Source of the DNA: Turbatrix aceti
Taxonomy: Eukaryota; Nematoda; Chromadorea; Rhabditida; Panagrolaimidae
Assembly (NCBI GenBank): GCA_963969345.1
Contig: OZ017767.1
Location: forward strand, 9,917,363 to 9,981,362
Reading direction: 5' to 3'
DNA length: 64,000 nt
The position numbers were made by a program, and so were the translations under genes. Positions 25,501 to 36,700 of this stretch are shown piece by piece. Position 1 is the stretch's first letter. Every line of letters begins with the position of its first letter. The notes under the pieces were generated by a model. That model was given only the letters and a program-made list of their open reading frames with translations, did no database searches and was not told the DNA's origin.

Positions 25501-28500
25501 GGCTTGGCAAGCATACGTCGAAGCGGTACAGAAACAGGAAGCGTGCGGTATTATCGAGAAAGTAACGGAAGACGCGCAACCCACGGAGGGCGTGCATTAC
25601 ATGCCCCACCACATGCTTTTGGATAAAAAACGGCGCGTAGTCTATGACGGTTCAGCTAAACAAGGCACTCACGACGTCGCGTTAAACGACATCTTATACC
25701 GGGGTCCGTTATTACTCAATCATTTAGCCGGCATCCTGTTGCGCCTGCGGTTTGGGCCCATTTTGATCTCGGCTGACATCGAAAAAGCGTTCTGGCAGAT
25801 TGCCATGCGTACCCCCGACCTGGACCTACTGCGCTTTCTATTTTTACGGGACGCCACAAAACCTCCCACGCCGGATAACATTATCGTATATAGATTTAAG
25901 CGTCTCCCGTTCGGTATTGTGTGCGCTCCATTCATTTTAAACGCTGTGATTCAACATCACCTGGCCACGGCGGTACCGGCAGATTTGGCAACGCGCATTT
26001 ATAGAGACATTTACGCCGACAATGTTTTTATGTCCGCACAAACGGTAGAAGAAGCGCTACGACTGAGCGAGAAAGTAAAAAGTGCCTTCAGTGACGCACA
26101 AATGAATTTACGAGAATTTCGGTCGAACGCGGAAGAAGTCAACGTAACCTGGGCCGATTCCGAAGACAGAACCCCAATATCCGTACTAGGCGTCAAATGG
26201 GACTCGATAGCGGACACGTTGTGCATCCCGTTCCCCTCAGCGACCCACCAAGTTAACACGAAACGCGATGTTTGCAGTTTTCTTGGCTCAATTTACGATC
26301 CGTTAGGTTGGACGCTCCCCGCGACGGTCACGGCGCGACGTTGGCTACGCGACCTCCATGACCGATATAGCTGGGACGACACACTAAGCGAAGGGGACCG
26401 GCGGACGTGGCAAGTTATTAGTGCACCACTCTACGACCAACGCTTCACCACACCGCGATTTCTGGGAGTCTGGGGCACAACGGCGCAGCTTCACGTTTTT
26501 GCTGACGCGTCTAAGAATTATTACGCAGCCGCCGCATACGTTACAACCGAACGAGGCGCACAATTTATCATGGCCAAATCGCGGATCGCGCCCCGCTCTC
26601 TAGAACAATCCGACCCCGAACGCGTCAGGAACATTACCATCCCCCGACTCGAACTGATGGCGCTCCATCTAGCCGCCGAACTGGCGACGTTTTTGAAGGC
26701 ACAATTACCCCACGACCCTCCCACGACGCTTTGGACGGACAGCACAATTGCGTTAGGTTGGGTCAAATCTTCGCCGCAAGCGATTTTGCCCGTGTTTGTA
26801 ACCAATCGAGTGCGAGCGATTCGGGCCCGCGATTTGGCGGTTAAGCACGTGGCTACGGATCAAAACCCGGCAGACCTAGCCACCAGAGGGCTGACGCTAG
26901 CGCAACTGCAAGAATCGTCGTTGTGGTTACACGGCCCGTCTTGGTTTAACTTGCCAGAAGCACAGTGGCCTACTCCGTTGGTTATGCACGCCGCCCCGAC
27001 ACAACGAATTTCGCAGATCGGTCCGCCATGCGTTAATCTCCTCGCCATACAGCGATATTCGGGACTACTTCGCGCGCAAGCACAGTTTCATCGGGCCTGC
27101 GCAAAACTATTAGGGCAGCGCGCCACCACCTCACTCATGAAGCGCATACAGACCCTACAGGTATCGCAAGGCCTTACGTCTGAAGAACTACAACTTGCCG
27201 CACAGACGTTTGTTGCCCAAGCCCAGCAGAGCACTCCTCCGGATAAAACACTTCGCGCACTTCTGATTTCGGACGCGAATGGCTTATTGCGCTACGCCAG
27301 CCGCCTACCCCCCACAGCCGGACCGCACGATGTTATTCAGCCGTATTACTTGTCCGCAGACGCCCCTCTGGCACGTTTACTAGTAGAGCACACCCATCGC
27401 ACACTTCGACACGTAGGCGTCGCTACCACCTGGGAGGACGTACGGCAACAGTTTTTCATCCCTCGGGGGAAACGATTGACACAGAGTGTTTTACGCCGCT
27501 GTGGACCCTGCCGTCGCCGCGACGCTCGGCCGTTTCAGGCCCCCGCGTTTGCTCCGCTTCCATCTACGCGAACCACCGCATCACGTCCATTTGAGCACGT
27601 TGGCTTAGATTATTTTGGTCCTTGCGTCGTACGTAGTTCTTCGGATAGCGGAACCTTGAAGACGTGGGTCGCAGTCTTCACTTGTTTTTCAACCCGCGCA
27701 GTACATATGGAGCTTGTCTATGCACTTTGCAGCACAGCCTGTCTAGCAGCGCTTCGTAGGTTTATCGCACGCCGCGGCCGACCACACAGCATCACATCCG
27801 ACAATGCTCCTACGTTCTTAGTTGTCGCGCAAGTAGCAGAGCACGCTTTCCCCTCGGTAGTTCCCCCCGGAGACGTTACCGCGGCGTTTGACACGTACTG
27901 CGCTTCTGTCGGGGTACGCTGGACAACAATCGTTGAACACGCACCGTGGCAAGGAGGCGTATGGGAACGCCTGATCGGAGTCGTGAAACGCCCTTTACGG
28001 AGTGTTATCGGGCGAGCGCTGCTGGACATTGAAGAACTCCACACGCTCCTGACTGAAGTCGAATTTACCGTCAACTGCCGCCCGCTTATGACACACCCGG
28101 ACTCACGTGACACGCGAGCACTGCGCCCCATAGATTTTCTCCTTCCCATGGGTGTTCCCAATGCTGTACCCGCGCTTAGTTTATCACCGTACACCTCGCC
28201 GACCGCCCAGAGTCTGGCGGAGGAATGGCAACAAGCGTCGGCACGGCTGGATGCGTACTGGACGCAATACACGCGTGAGTACGTGGTAATGCTGCGAGAT
28301 CGCACGGCACGCACATTAGAGCAGCAACGCGGTCCCGTTAATCGGCTACCCCTTGTAGGGGAGGTCGTCATTCTCTGCGACGATATCGTACCACGCAACC
28401 AATGGCGACTCGGACGGGTCCTACAGGTGCACACGTCGGCAGACGGCGCCGTACGCTCCGCGACAGTCCGAGTCAGCAACGGCAGGGAGATCACGCGTCC

Positions 28501-29642
28501 TGTGGCTAAACTCTGTCCCCTCGAACTCACCCCCGACGTGCCAGAGTCCACGGAAGCATCTGCGGGGGCGCCGCACACTACGGAGTCTGCGACAGAAATC
28601 CCAACAGCTGTTGAACTTGCCGAGCGTCCCGAAGCTCTCTCTCCTCCTTTACCGGCTCCGAACGCACGACGGCGCCATCCCCGCTACGGACTACGTCCTC
28701 TGCCGCGAAAAATATACTCCGGCGCCGTATTAGCAACGCTTGCGATTGGTTGCGCACCAACCGTCGCTGTATCCCCGGTAGACACGGCCAGCGCTTTCAT
28801 GGACGCGACGCACACAATGAGTCAAGTCGTCGGGTTTGGTACGCTTTTGGGTCTGTCAGTATTTTTGGCGCTTTTACTGTGCACGGCGCTCATTTCTACC
28901 TGCCTTCCAGTATACCAGGCATGTCGTTGTCTCTTCTTCATTTGCTCACTACCGTGGCGCATCCTATGTTACTGCCTTCGTCAGCGCGCAAGCCGACGCC
29001 GTACTCGGCACATTGTCTTCACGCTTCTTGGATTTTTTTTCACCGCCGGGCGGGAGGGTGCGCACGCGTGCGCAACGCACACTTTTTTGTCCGCAGCGAC
29101 GGTCACATGCCAAATTCAGAACGAAACGCAAGTCTGTACGCACGAAGGAGTAGCACGGATCGCACTCAGGGATGTAGGCCAGACGGTATGCCTTTGGATG
29201 AGAGACGACGCTAACCGGACGCAAGGGCGATTAACCTTGACGCTCCACAAACCGACGCTGAAGTGCAGACCAAGGTTTTTGTTCGCTACACGTGAGTACG
29301 AAACCGCCGCGTTTTCGGAACAGCGCTGTCCTCTCGTAGGTTCGTGCATACTTGATAACTGTAGGGAAGTAAAGGCCCAGGATCATCTGCCCGAGCTAGC
29401 CGGAGTAAACGCGTATCCAGGTAACGCGGGGTGCGCAAACGGACCAGAATGGTGGTTTAACGGGTGCGGCCTACCCACACCTTCTTGTATCTTTTATCGC
29501 ATTGTGGCACTACCGCTAAACCTTACCACATCCGGTGATTTCCACGTCTTCTCGTGCGATGAGTGGGATACGCATGTAACCATCGATGTTGAAGGAGAGC
29601 ATGGCGTCAGCTTTGCAGACAAGACCACACGCGCCCGCCTAA
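22531..29642 (+). CDS. BEL/Pao gag-pol polyprotein fused to env-like start
   Basis: One long frame starts at the ATG whose A ends the LTR. Gag has an N-terminal helical part, D/T-rich repeats, a Pro/Ala tandem-repeat stretch (~23460-23570), a DUF1759-like core (~23630-24180) and three CCHC knuckles (24279-24478). The protease has DVGS at 24625. After the gap come RT (~25560-26200; ISADIEKAFWQ and IYADN near 26018), RNase H (ADAS at 26504, WTDS, NPADLATRG), and integrase with an HHCC part near 27390-27510, then LDYFGP, SDNAPTF and GGVWERL for the D,D,E triad. A DUF5641-like tail lies near 28340-28530. The frame then runs, without a stop, into membrane segments and the glycoprotein module until the MITE at 29643. 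Across the 200-N gap the frame shifts by one, best explained by a placeholder gap length. The products build and replicate the element's particles in the cell. Confidence 0.88.
24818..25017. other. Assembly gap, 200 N
   Basis: Exactly 200 N between the protease region and the RT. The upstream frame and the downstream frame agree only if the true missing length is 1 modulo 3, while 200 is 2 modulo 3, so the N count is probably a placeholder. Confidence 0.97.
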
Positions 29643-31050
29643 CAAGGAAAGTGTCAGGGTTCATTTTGGAATTTCTTCACGAAACTTTGCCAAAAGTTTG
29701 ATTTTACTATGAGAAGTTTATACTGAAAAATTCAGTTGCACCGCTCATGATCTGACAGAGTTACGGTAGTCGAAAATCACGTTTTTGCCATTTTTGACGA
29801 TTTTTGGCACGTTCTAGCTAACAAACAACGGCATTTTCAGAACCAAGTGGTGCATCACTCGACGTATTTTTTTATGGAGAATCAGTTAAAAATATAATAA
29901 CGTAGGGTTGTGACCTTGAAAAATGCCGAAACCAATGTTGGCATTGTGACCTCTTTTCAAATGCAAATTTCGGCATTTTTTAGGGTGGCAAACCTAAATT
30001 TTTATATTTTTATCTGATTCTCCATGCAAAACTACGTCGATTGATGCACACCCTGATTTTGAAAATAACGTTGTTTGTTAGCTAGAACGTGCCAAAAATC
30101 GTCAAAAATGGCAAAAACGTGATTTTCGACTACCGTAACTCTGTCAGATCATGAGCGGTGCAACTGAATTTTTCAGTATAAACTTCTCATAGTAAAATCA
30201 AACTTTTGGCAAAGTTTCGTGAAGAAATTCCAAAATGAACCCTGACACTTTCCTTGTAAGCACAGGGGTAAAATGGACACAGCAAAACGTATCGATCACG
30301 CTGATCAACGAGCTCCCGTATCCAAACAAGTCACCGTTTCTGGCGCGATACCAGGACGGGGTCTGGAGACTAATAGAAGACGTCGAACGCATTCGACTGC
30401 GCGGCCCCCATTACGAAAAACTTGGCTTTCAGCCCGCGTGCTCCTGTCATCCCGCGGGGGGCGCTATAAGTTGCATCTGCGCACCAGACCCCCCGTTTGC
30501 CCAATGGCGAGAGCAAGTTTTACCCCAGCGATGGCAGACTAACCTTTTGACGCTCAGCCACGATCGGCCCACAATACGAACCGACCAATCCGTCATTGAA
30601 ATTGAAGTAACGCTAACGGGCCTAGAAAGCATTACGGATCTGTATGAGGAGCGCGCATGCACGATAACCGCCAGCCAAATCAACGGGCAACTCGGAGGCT
30701 GGTCAGACGCCGCTGCTATAGTAACCTGCCGTGCAGTTCAAAGCACGACGGCGAGCGTGATCTGTGGGGAGCAGCGCTCGCTGGTAGCTTGTGGGCCCAA
30801 AGGGATAAACTCCACGATTGCGGTTTCTATGACCGAGCAGAAGGTTAGCATCGAGTGCACCTATCAGTGCGCGCAGCACGTCGGTTGGCTTGTGTTGGCA
30901 GGGAGTGTTGAGGAACCCAAATCGTGGACTGTAAACACTGCCCTCCTTGCCGTTCCTTCCCCGCCGTCCCCTACCTCCTTGGTATTCTTTGATCTCCTGG
31001 CTTTGGGGGTCCTGGTCGCCTGGGCGGCCCGCCGGCTGTGTCGTGGCTAG
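28700..31050 (+). pseudogene. Phlebovirus-type env-like glycoprotein, broken by a MITE
   Basis: After integrase, the same frame codes two or three hydrophobic segments (~28700-29040), one likely acting as an internal signal or anchor. A Cys-rich ectodomain begins near 29060 with CATHTFLSAATVTC and continues with CTHEGVARI and FNGCGLPTPSC. This Cys pattern matches phlebovirus G2-like (class II fusion-type) glycoproteins known to have been captured by nematode Cer/Tas BEL elements. The frame stops inside the MITE at 29699-29701. Downstream of the MITE it resumes at 30260 and ends with a C-terminal membrane anchor (LVFFDLLALGVLVAW) and a TAG at 31048-31050, inside the 3' LTR. As it stands the glycoprotein is interrupted, so this copy should not make an intact envelope. 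The family assignment rests on motif recognition, not on a search. Confidence 0.7.
29643..30256. mobile_element. 614-bp MITE with long inverted repeats in env
   Basis: The ends are CAAGGAAAGTGTCAGGG and its complement. The inverted repeats extend about 200 bp on each side, with an unrelated centre. The flanks are TAA (29640-29642) and TAA (30257-30259), a 3-bp duplication like that of PIF/Harbinger elements. There is no transposase frame. It interrupts the env-like frame, which lines up again on its far side. Confidence 0.82.
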
Positions 31051-31347
31051 CGCCCTAGCCGCGATACGATGTCGTGGCTAACGCCACGATAAGATCGGCG
31101 CGCGGCCCAGCGACGCCGGGAAAGTGGGGGCGCCGACGGCTTGTCGGCCCCCCGAGACACTTCCGTTCCCCCCACGGAGGGGGGGGACGAGGCGGCGATC
31201 GCGACGATCGTCGGCTCGGCTATATATTGTTGCAGACTAGCTTCTTTCGTATCTTTTTCCAATTTTTCTGTTCACGGTGATTGTTAACGTTTTGAATAAA
31301 CCAACTTCGCGTAATTCGACGAGCATTCTGCCCAACTCCGGATGACA
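31039..31347 (+). repeat. 3' LTR of the BEL/Pao element
   Basis: 309 bp, the same as the 5' LTR by eye. The env-like frame ends within its first 12 bases (TAG at 31048). No clear polypurine tract precedes it. Confidence 0.93.
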
Positions 31348-31657
31348 CAAATAAACATTGCTTTAAGTGTGCAGGTAAATATTTTAGAGACATTTAAAAA
31401 AAAATTATCTTTTATTAATTTTTTTAGACGTTGGTTCCGCTTATTTTTAATACCTTGCCAACAATAATTCTTGTGTTCTTCCGTCTGTCTGACAGTAATA
31501 ACAACTACATTGTAGCCAACGTGGCTTTCTTGGTGTACACATGGATACCAGCTGTCGACGCATTAGCGATGTTAATAACTGTCAGAACTTATAAACAAAA
31601 AGTTATCATGATTTTGAAATGATATTTAAAAAAATAGCTTGTTTGTTTTTTAATAAA

Positions 31658-33761
31658 AAAATTTAATGTAAAAACAAATTATTTCGTATGATAAATAAAC
31701 ATGAATCCAACAATTTAAAAAATGTGAATATACGATTGAACCTTATTTTTCGATCTATTTTATGTTGAAACAGACAAAATTTTTAGCATTGGTTCCTTAG
31801 TTCTACATATTCCCAAAAAATATTTATTCTAGTTTTTTTGTGATACATATTTATTATAAAATTACAGAAATATAGAAAAACATGCATCTAAAATTACTGT
31901 AAAAAATTATTTCTAAAATTACTGTAGCAGGCGTTCCTTCAAATTTTAGGTTTTTGCACATGTTTATTGATGTCTACAGTTTCATTGCAGTTGTTTATTT
32001 TACTTTTTTTTTCATTTATTATATACAAATCTAAAACCCAATCTGCTCAAATCTAAAGCGCGCTTTTGCTTAATGCAGACTCAAAGATCTAAAGATCTGT
32101 GTTTATCCCAATTTTTAATTTAACATGGCAATTCTTTTCAAGAATCAGAAAATATTTTAACAAAAAAGACGATTAGTTACATCAAGCCTTTGTTTGATCC
32201 GATCAAAGTCATAATGAGCTTGTTATACTGTATTGCGTGCCTGAGACATTACCCTTGTACTTTTATATCAAGAGAACAGATTGAATTCCTTACATTCCTT
32301 AGATTCCTATGTTTTTCTTTTTTTTTCTAAAAAAATATTTGAAAAAATAAAAAAAATACTCTGTTTTTTTTTTCAAAATACAAAAAATTTTAAAATTAAA
32401 AAAAGCCACTTTATATCCGTAGGATAAATGACACAACATATTCACAACTTCAAATCTTTTATGTCTGAAATGTGGGCCCCTATGGGAAACGTCTCAATCC
32501 GCAATAGTTTTAGATTTTTTATATACCGGTGGCTGGATAGCCCAGTGGAACCATTGAGAAGGACTGTAAATAAATAAAAAACATGCACCAGTTGAGTTTG
32601 TAATATTTATTTACAAAGCTCATTAAAATAATGGGCTACTAATTTTTTTGGTGTCTGGCGTTGGCAAGCATTACAACAAAATATTTGTAATAAATAGCTA
32701 AAAAACACATTCAATATTTATTCTGTTTTATATTTTTTAAGAGTATTTTTTTTATGTAAACTTGGGTAAGAAATAAACGAAAATAAATTTTTAATTTTTT
32801 TATCAATCAATCAATCAATTTATCTCTTACTCGTACACACGGGATTATACAAATCAGTGGGGTCATATGAAGAGGGGTCATCAAAGAAAAACAATTCGTC
32901 TGAAATCGAAGTCTTTGGTAGGAGCGTTGTAGGCAATGGCGAGGTCGTCGGTCCAGCGCATGCGTGGTCGATTTTTTTTTTTTTTTTTTTTTTTTGATAT
33001 TGTAGGCAATGGGTTTTCCATCCGAGATTTTTATGTAAAATGTAAAAAATCTCGGATGGTAAACAAAAAATTTAAATTTTTTAATGTAAAAAAACTTTAT
33101 TGACACTTTCCGTTATATTTTCTGTTATTTTTTTATTTCAACGTAAGCACTTCAAATTAAATTTTTTTTCTTAAATTTTTTTTATTTGCCTGAATTACCA
33201 CCTGGACCAACGCGGTTGCTTTTGTGTTTAGAGCTTATGACTGACACATTAACAAAAAAGTTTTTTTACTCAGAAATAACTGAATGCTCTCAAATTGCGA
33301 TTAGTCTAATTGGTTTGTCGTCATCCTTTTCAAATAATTTTTATATCACTTATTCACACTTTTTTATCAAAAAATCATTTAGTTTTCCGACATGGAAAAC
33401 AATTGACAGATCACATTGTAAATAGTATCAACAACAATTATCTATTATTACATAAATATTATTATCAGCAGGAAACAAAAAGTACAATTCTAGTGTTTTT
33501 TCAGGCGGAATCGTAACAACACATGACAAAAAAAGAAAGTGAGAAGGGCACAAAAGCCTGGAAGGGAGAATAAACGTATTGGGCACCTTGAAAAATAAAA
33601 ATACGCAATGTTGAAGAAGAAGATGAGGATAAAAATAACAACTGCAAATAAAAAAGACAACACCCATTGCTTTTTTTTAATACGATGACGAAGACGAGGT
33701 TTTTTTCACTGGCATGAGTTTCATTTTTTTTCAAATTGAAAAATCGTTGATTTTATTCCAT
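31658..33761. other. Intergenic, repeat-bearing, no gene seen
   Basis: AT-rich. It holds one arm of a ~590-bp inverted repeat pair (31903-32492), a 24-base T run near 32970-32995, and a 15-bp perfect hairpin (33018-33032 with 33045-33059). The word TTGTAGGCAATGG occurs on both sides of the T run. The short frame on the minus strand at 32807-33106 lacks splice sites. Confidence 0.5.
31903..32492 (+). repeat. Copy A of a ~590-bp dispersed repeat
   Basis: Matches 58124-58712 in inverted orientation over nearly its full length, with small indels. Shared landmarks include CTGTAGCAGGCGTTCCTTC, AAAGCGCGCTTTTGC, a double AGATCT-type block, and CACAACTTCAAAT near the far end. No coding potential is evident. 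Confidence 0.75.
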
Positions 33762-36700
33762 TTACGATAGAAATACTTTGACGGGGAGTTGGAAATTCGG
33801 TTGCTGAGCGAGGATCTGGAATAAGAAAAAAAATTATTTTTTTGAAAAAAATTGGAAAAACAAATTATTTTTTTTTTAATAAAAAAGTTGGAAAAACAAT
33901 TTTTTTTAATAAAAAAATAGTTTTCTCATTACATTTTGTTTGCAACGTTTTTTTTTGGTTTCTACAAAAAAAAATTGAAACAAAATATTATAAGAAAACT
34001 ATTTTTTTGAAAATACAAATTTTTTATTTTTTTTAATAAAAAAATAGTTTTCTTATAACATTTTTTTTCAATTTTTTTTGTAAAAACAAAATAAAACGTT
34101 GCAAACAAAAAAATTTATTAGCGAACTTTTTTTTCTTTTGAAAACCGTTTTTCAGTACCTTGAACCCGGAACAAAAAAAAATTCCAAAAATAGACAATAT
34201 TTCATTATGAAATAAATAAATTACACCCTTGTGCTTACCTGTCCGAAGCTAAGCTGTTGAGCCAGAGTAGAAAAGTTTACCGGTAGCTGAGGAGCTTGGT
34301 GCATCTGAGCATGCTGTGCCGCAGCAGCCGCTGCCAAAGACAAAGCAGTCGGCGTTGATTCCGCACTCGCGTTTACATCTTTCGCCAATCCCTCGAATTC
34401 CGTCATGGAACAATTTCCGGATGATGCCGTGGATGTCGTCGGTAGTGGACTGTCGGAGAGGCCAAAGAGGTGTCCGAGACCGGTGTTGTCTGCGATTTCA
34501 CGGGCGACGGAAAAAAGAGAAGGGAGGATCATTTGAAGCGAAGAAAGTCGAACTGCCGCATCACCGATCGAAGAACTTGATTTGAGGTAAAAAAAGAGAG
34601 CACGGATAAAAGAGTCTCTAGCTTCGCGGATACGGTCACGAGTTGACACACTTAATCCGGAGATGTCGCACTGCAGGAGAACGAGGGCTTTGAGGAAGGA
34701 AAATTCGACTCGTTCGATGCCAAGTCGTCTGATTGGCGCCAAAACCTCGTCCAGGACCCGGCTGATGATACCTGAGACTTCAGATGAATAACCTGAGCTC
34801 AAAGACAGGTAAGTGTCGTTGGGAAGAACGATGTGTGCTGACGTCATGGATCTTTGCAGAACGGATAAAAGTCCAAAAGCCGCAGTCGAGTGCTTGAGCA
34901 GGTTGACTTTGTCCACGAATGGCATATCCGAGAGCGGATGAAGCAAATTAGACCAATTAATAATTGTATTAATCGTTTTCTGACGAGCCGACGGTGGATC
35001 CGCAAGGGAAGTCCCCACACCATCTGTGCCATCCAGGAGAAATCCATTCACCTGGGTGACGTGATTTTCGATGTCGAGAAGCATTTCGACGAGTCGACGA
35101 CTGATGGCTTCGCTGTTGGACGAACCCGGGGATATGGAATTTCGTTCAGCCTCTGCGCTATCGCTTTCACTGGATGCGGAAAAGCTTGATCGGGTCGAGC
35201 CGAGTACGGTCATTCCAGACAGGTGAGGTGGAAGTGTGCGCTTTCGGTTGCGTTTTGTTGATCCAATTCGATCGCGTTCATTCTGAATAGCTTCGGGTTT
35301 CATGCCTTCGGTCAGGCATTTTTGAAATCGGCAGAAGCGACACGCATTTCGGTGATCCTTGTCGATTTGACAGCATTTTTGAAAACGACAGGTGTACTGC
35401 AGATTTTGCCAGACTCTGAAAAAAAATAAATTTAGTAAAAAATACAAATGGAATCACAAAATATAATTTGTAAGCGCCTGCAAAATTGTATTCTCAGTAT
35501 ATCACATTTTTTTGTACAAAAAAACAAATTTTTTGACGCACACATCAAATCCGGCTAATCTCATGACAGGTTAATCTGATAACAAACAAACGAAAAATGA
35601 GTTCAGCAAGCGCATGTGTGGGGTGTCACTGACGCAGATTATAGTGCTTACTAATGTTTTCAGAGGATATTTATCGTTCTTGGAAATATGATTTGTGTGA
35701 AAAAAAATTATTGAAAGAAAAAAGTTCAAAAGACAAAGAAAATTGATAAGACATCAGGTTGGTTATGGATTGCGTTGCATCATTTAGGTTTTATGATTTT
35801 TCATGACTGAATGAACATTTTTCTGAGGTTTTATAAAATCCAAAAATCGAAAAAAAAATTAATTTTGTTTTTTATTTATTAAAAAAATGCGATACACAAT
35901 TTTAAACGGAAGTTACATTTTTTAATGCAAAATTTAAAAAAAATATAAAACAATACTGTAATTAGTTACCGTAATTTTTTAAAAACCAAAAACATCGCAC
36001 GCCATAACTCTGTCTGACCGCGACTTCTACAGTAATCAAAAAGTTGTTTGAACCCTCTGATCTTTTCTTCTGTCAACAATAAGACATATTTGTGCCTTGC
36101 CCTTGCTGATTACTTCTTGATGCGTAAGAAAAGTACAAAAATGAATGCATTCAGAAACCAAAAATAGCCAAAGCTAAACATTTTTGTGTGACAATTGACA
36201 CCTCGCTTAATTCAAGGATATGCGCGTTTGCATTCATTCCGACGTCATGCTCACGTTTACGCTCACTGACTGTCAATCCTTCGCCACCTTCTTGCTCGTT
36301 TCCTTTTCCTAATCGACCAGATATCAACCCCTTCAACGACATGAAAACTGCTCCGGATGTTTGTCAGTTTGACGTTTGCATACGGTTTCCATTCACATTC
36401 ACTCACGTTCCTCATGAAAAAAAAGAGAGAGGGAGAGAGAGAATAGAATGTGTGAGCAATATCAAAACCCAGTCATGCAAGCCAAGCACGACTCCCATGC
36501 TGCTAGGGACCATTCTAAGTTTGGCACCAACGTTTTTACGTCCGTGCTATATTCGGAAGGTGTCAGGAAGTCAGTCATCGTCACTTTAGAGACTGACGAG
36601 TGACAAAACCTTTTTTTTTGACTGAATGTTTGTTTGACTGACTGCGCATTTACAGAGGGCACAAATTATTCGGCATGCAGGAAGGAACAAAGGTACTATA

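Larger units (their letters stand above)
22223..31347 (+). mobile_element. BEL/Pao LTR retroelement with env-like module
   Basis: A 9125-bp element with two 309-bp LTRs (22223-22531 and 31039-31347) that I read as identical. Its ends are TG..CA, with a 5-bp target duplication CAAAT (22218-22222 and 31348-31352), typical of BEL/Pao. The domain order is gag (DUF1759-like), three CCHC knuckles, aspartic protease, RT, RNase H, integrase and an envelope-like glycoprotein. GC content is far above the surrounding host DNA. The copy contains a 614-bp MITE in the glycoprotein part and a 200-N gap near the protease/RT junction. Identical LTRs mean the insertion is young. Confidence 0.93.
20955..31622 (+). 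pseudogene. Str/Srd-like 7TM chemoreceptor broken by two transposons
   Basis: Exons 20955-21137, 21196-21537 and 31428-31622 are clean. The third exon starts at 21591 and ends at 31374 but is split by a hAT-type MITE (21649-22117) and a BEL/Pao element (22223-31347). Removing both, with one copy of each target duplication, leaves 177 nt for that exon and an unbroken 298-residue frame without any other stop or frameshift. The protein shows seven hydrophobic segments, FVFRYRRIC after the third, and a TM7-like LVYTWIPAVDAL followed by a short basic tail, as in the nematode Str/Srd chemoreceptor superfamily. Those act at the ciliary membrane of sensory neurons as odorant or pheromone receptors. 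As assembled, this copy cannot encode a full receptor. AATAAA lies at 31652-31657. Confidence 0.8.

Noticed and set aside
27718..28578. 286-codon minus-strand frame opposite integrase
   Set aside because: Antisense shadow; Ser/Arg-rich translation without domains, while the plus strand has clear integrase motifs.
29699..29701. Stop codon TGA read as the natural end of the polyprotein
   Set aside because: It lies inside the MITE; the frame continues beyond the element.
32521..32560. tRNA-like A-box (GGATAGCCCAGTGGAA)
   Set aside because: No T-arm or acceptor stem follows.
32807..33106. 99-codon minus-strand frame
   Set aside because: Runs through a 24-base T tract (poly-Lys) and a hairpin; no splice sites.
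36188..36589. 133-codon plus-strand frame upstream of the nuclear receptor exons
   Set aside because: Lies in the large first intron of the receptor gene, has no splice partners and a biased composition.
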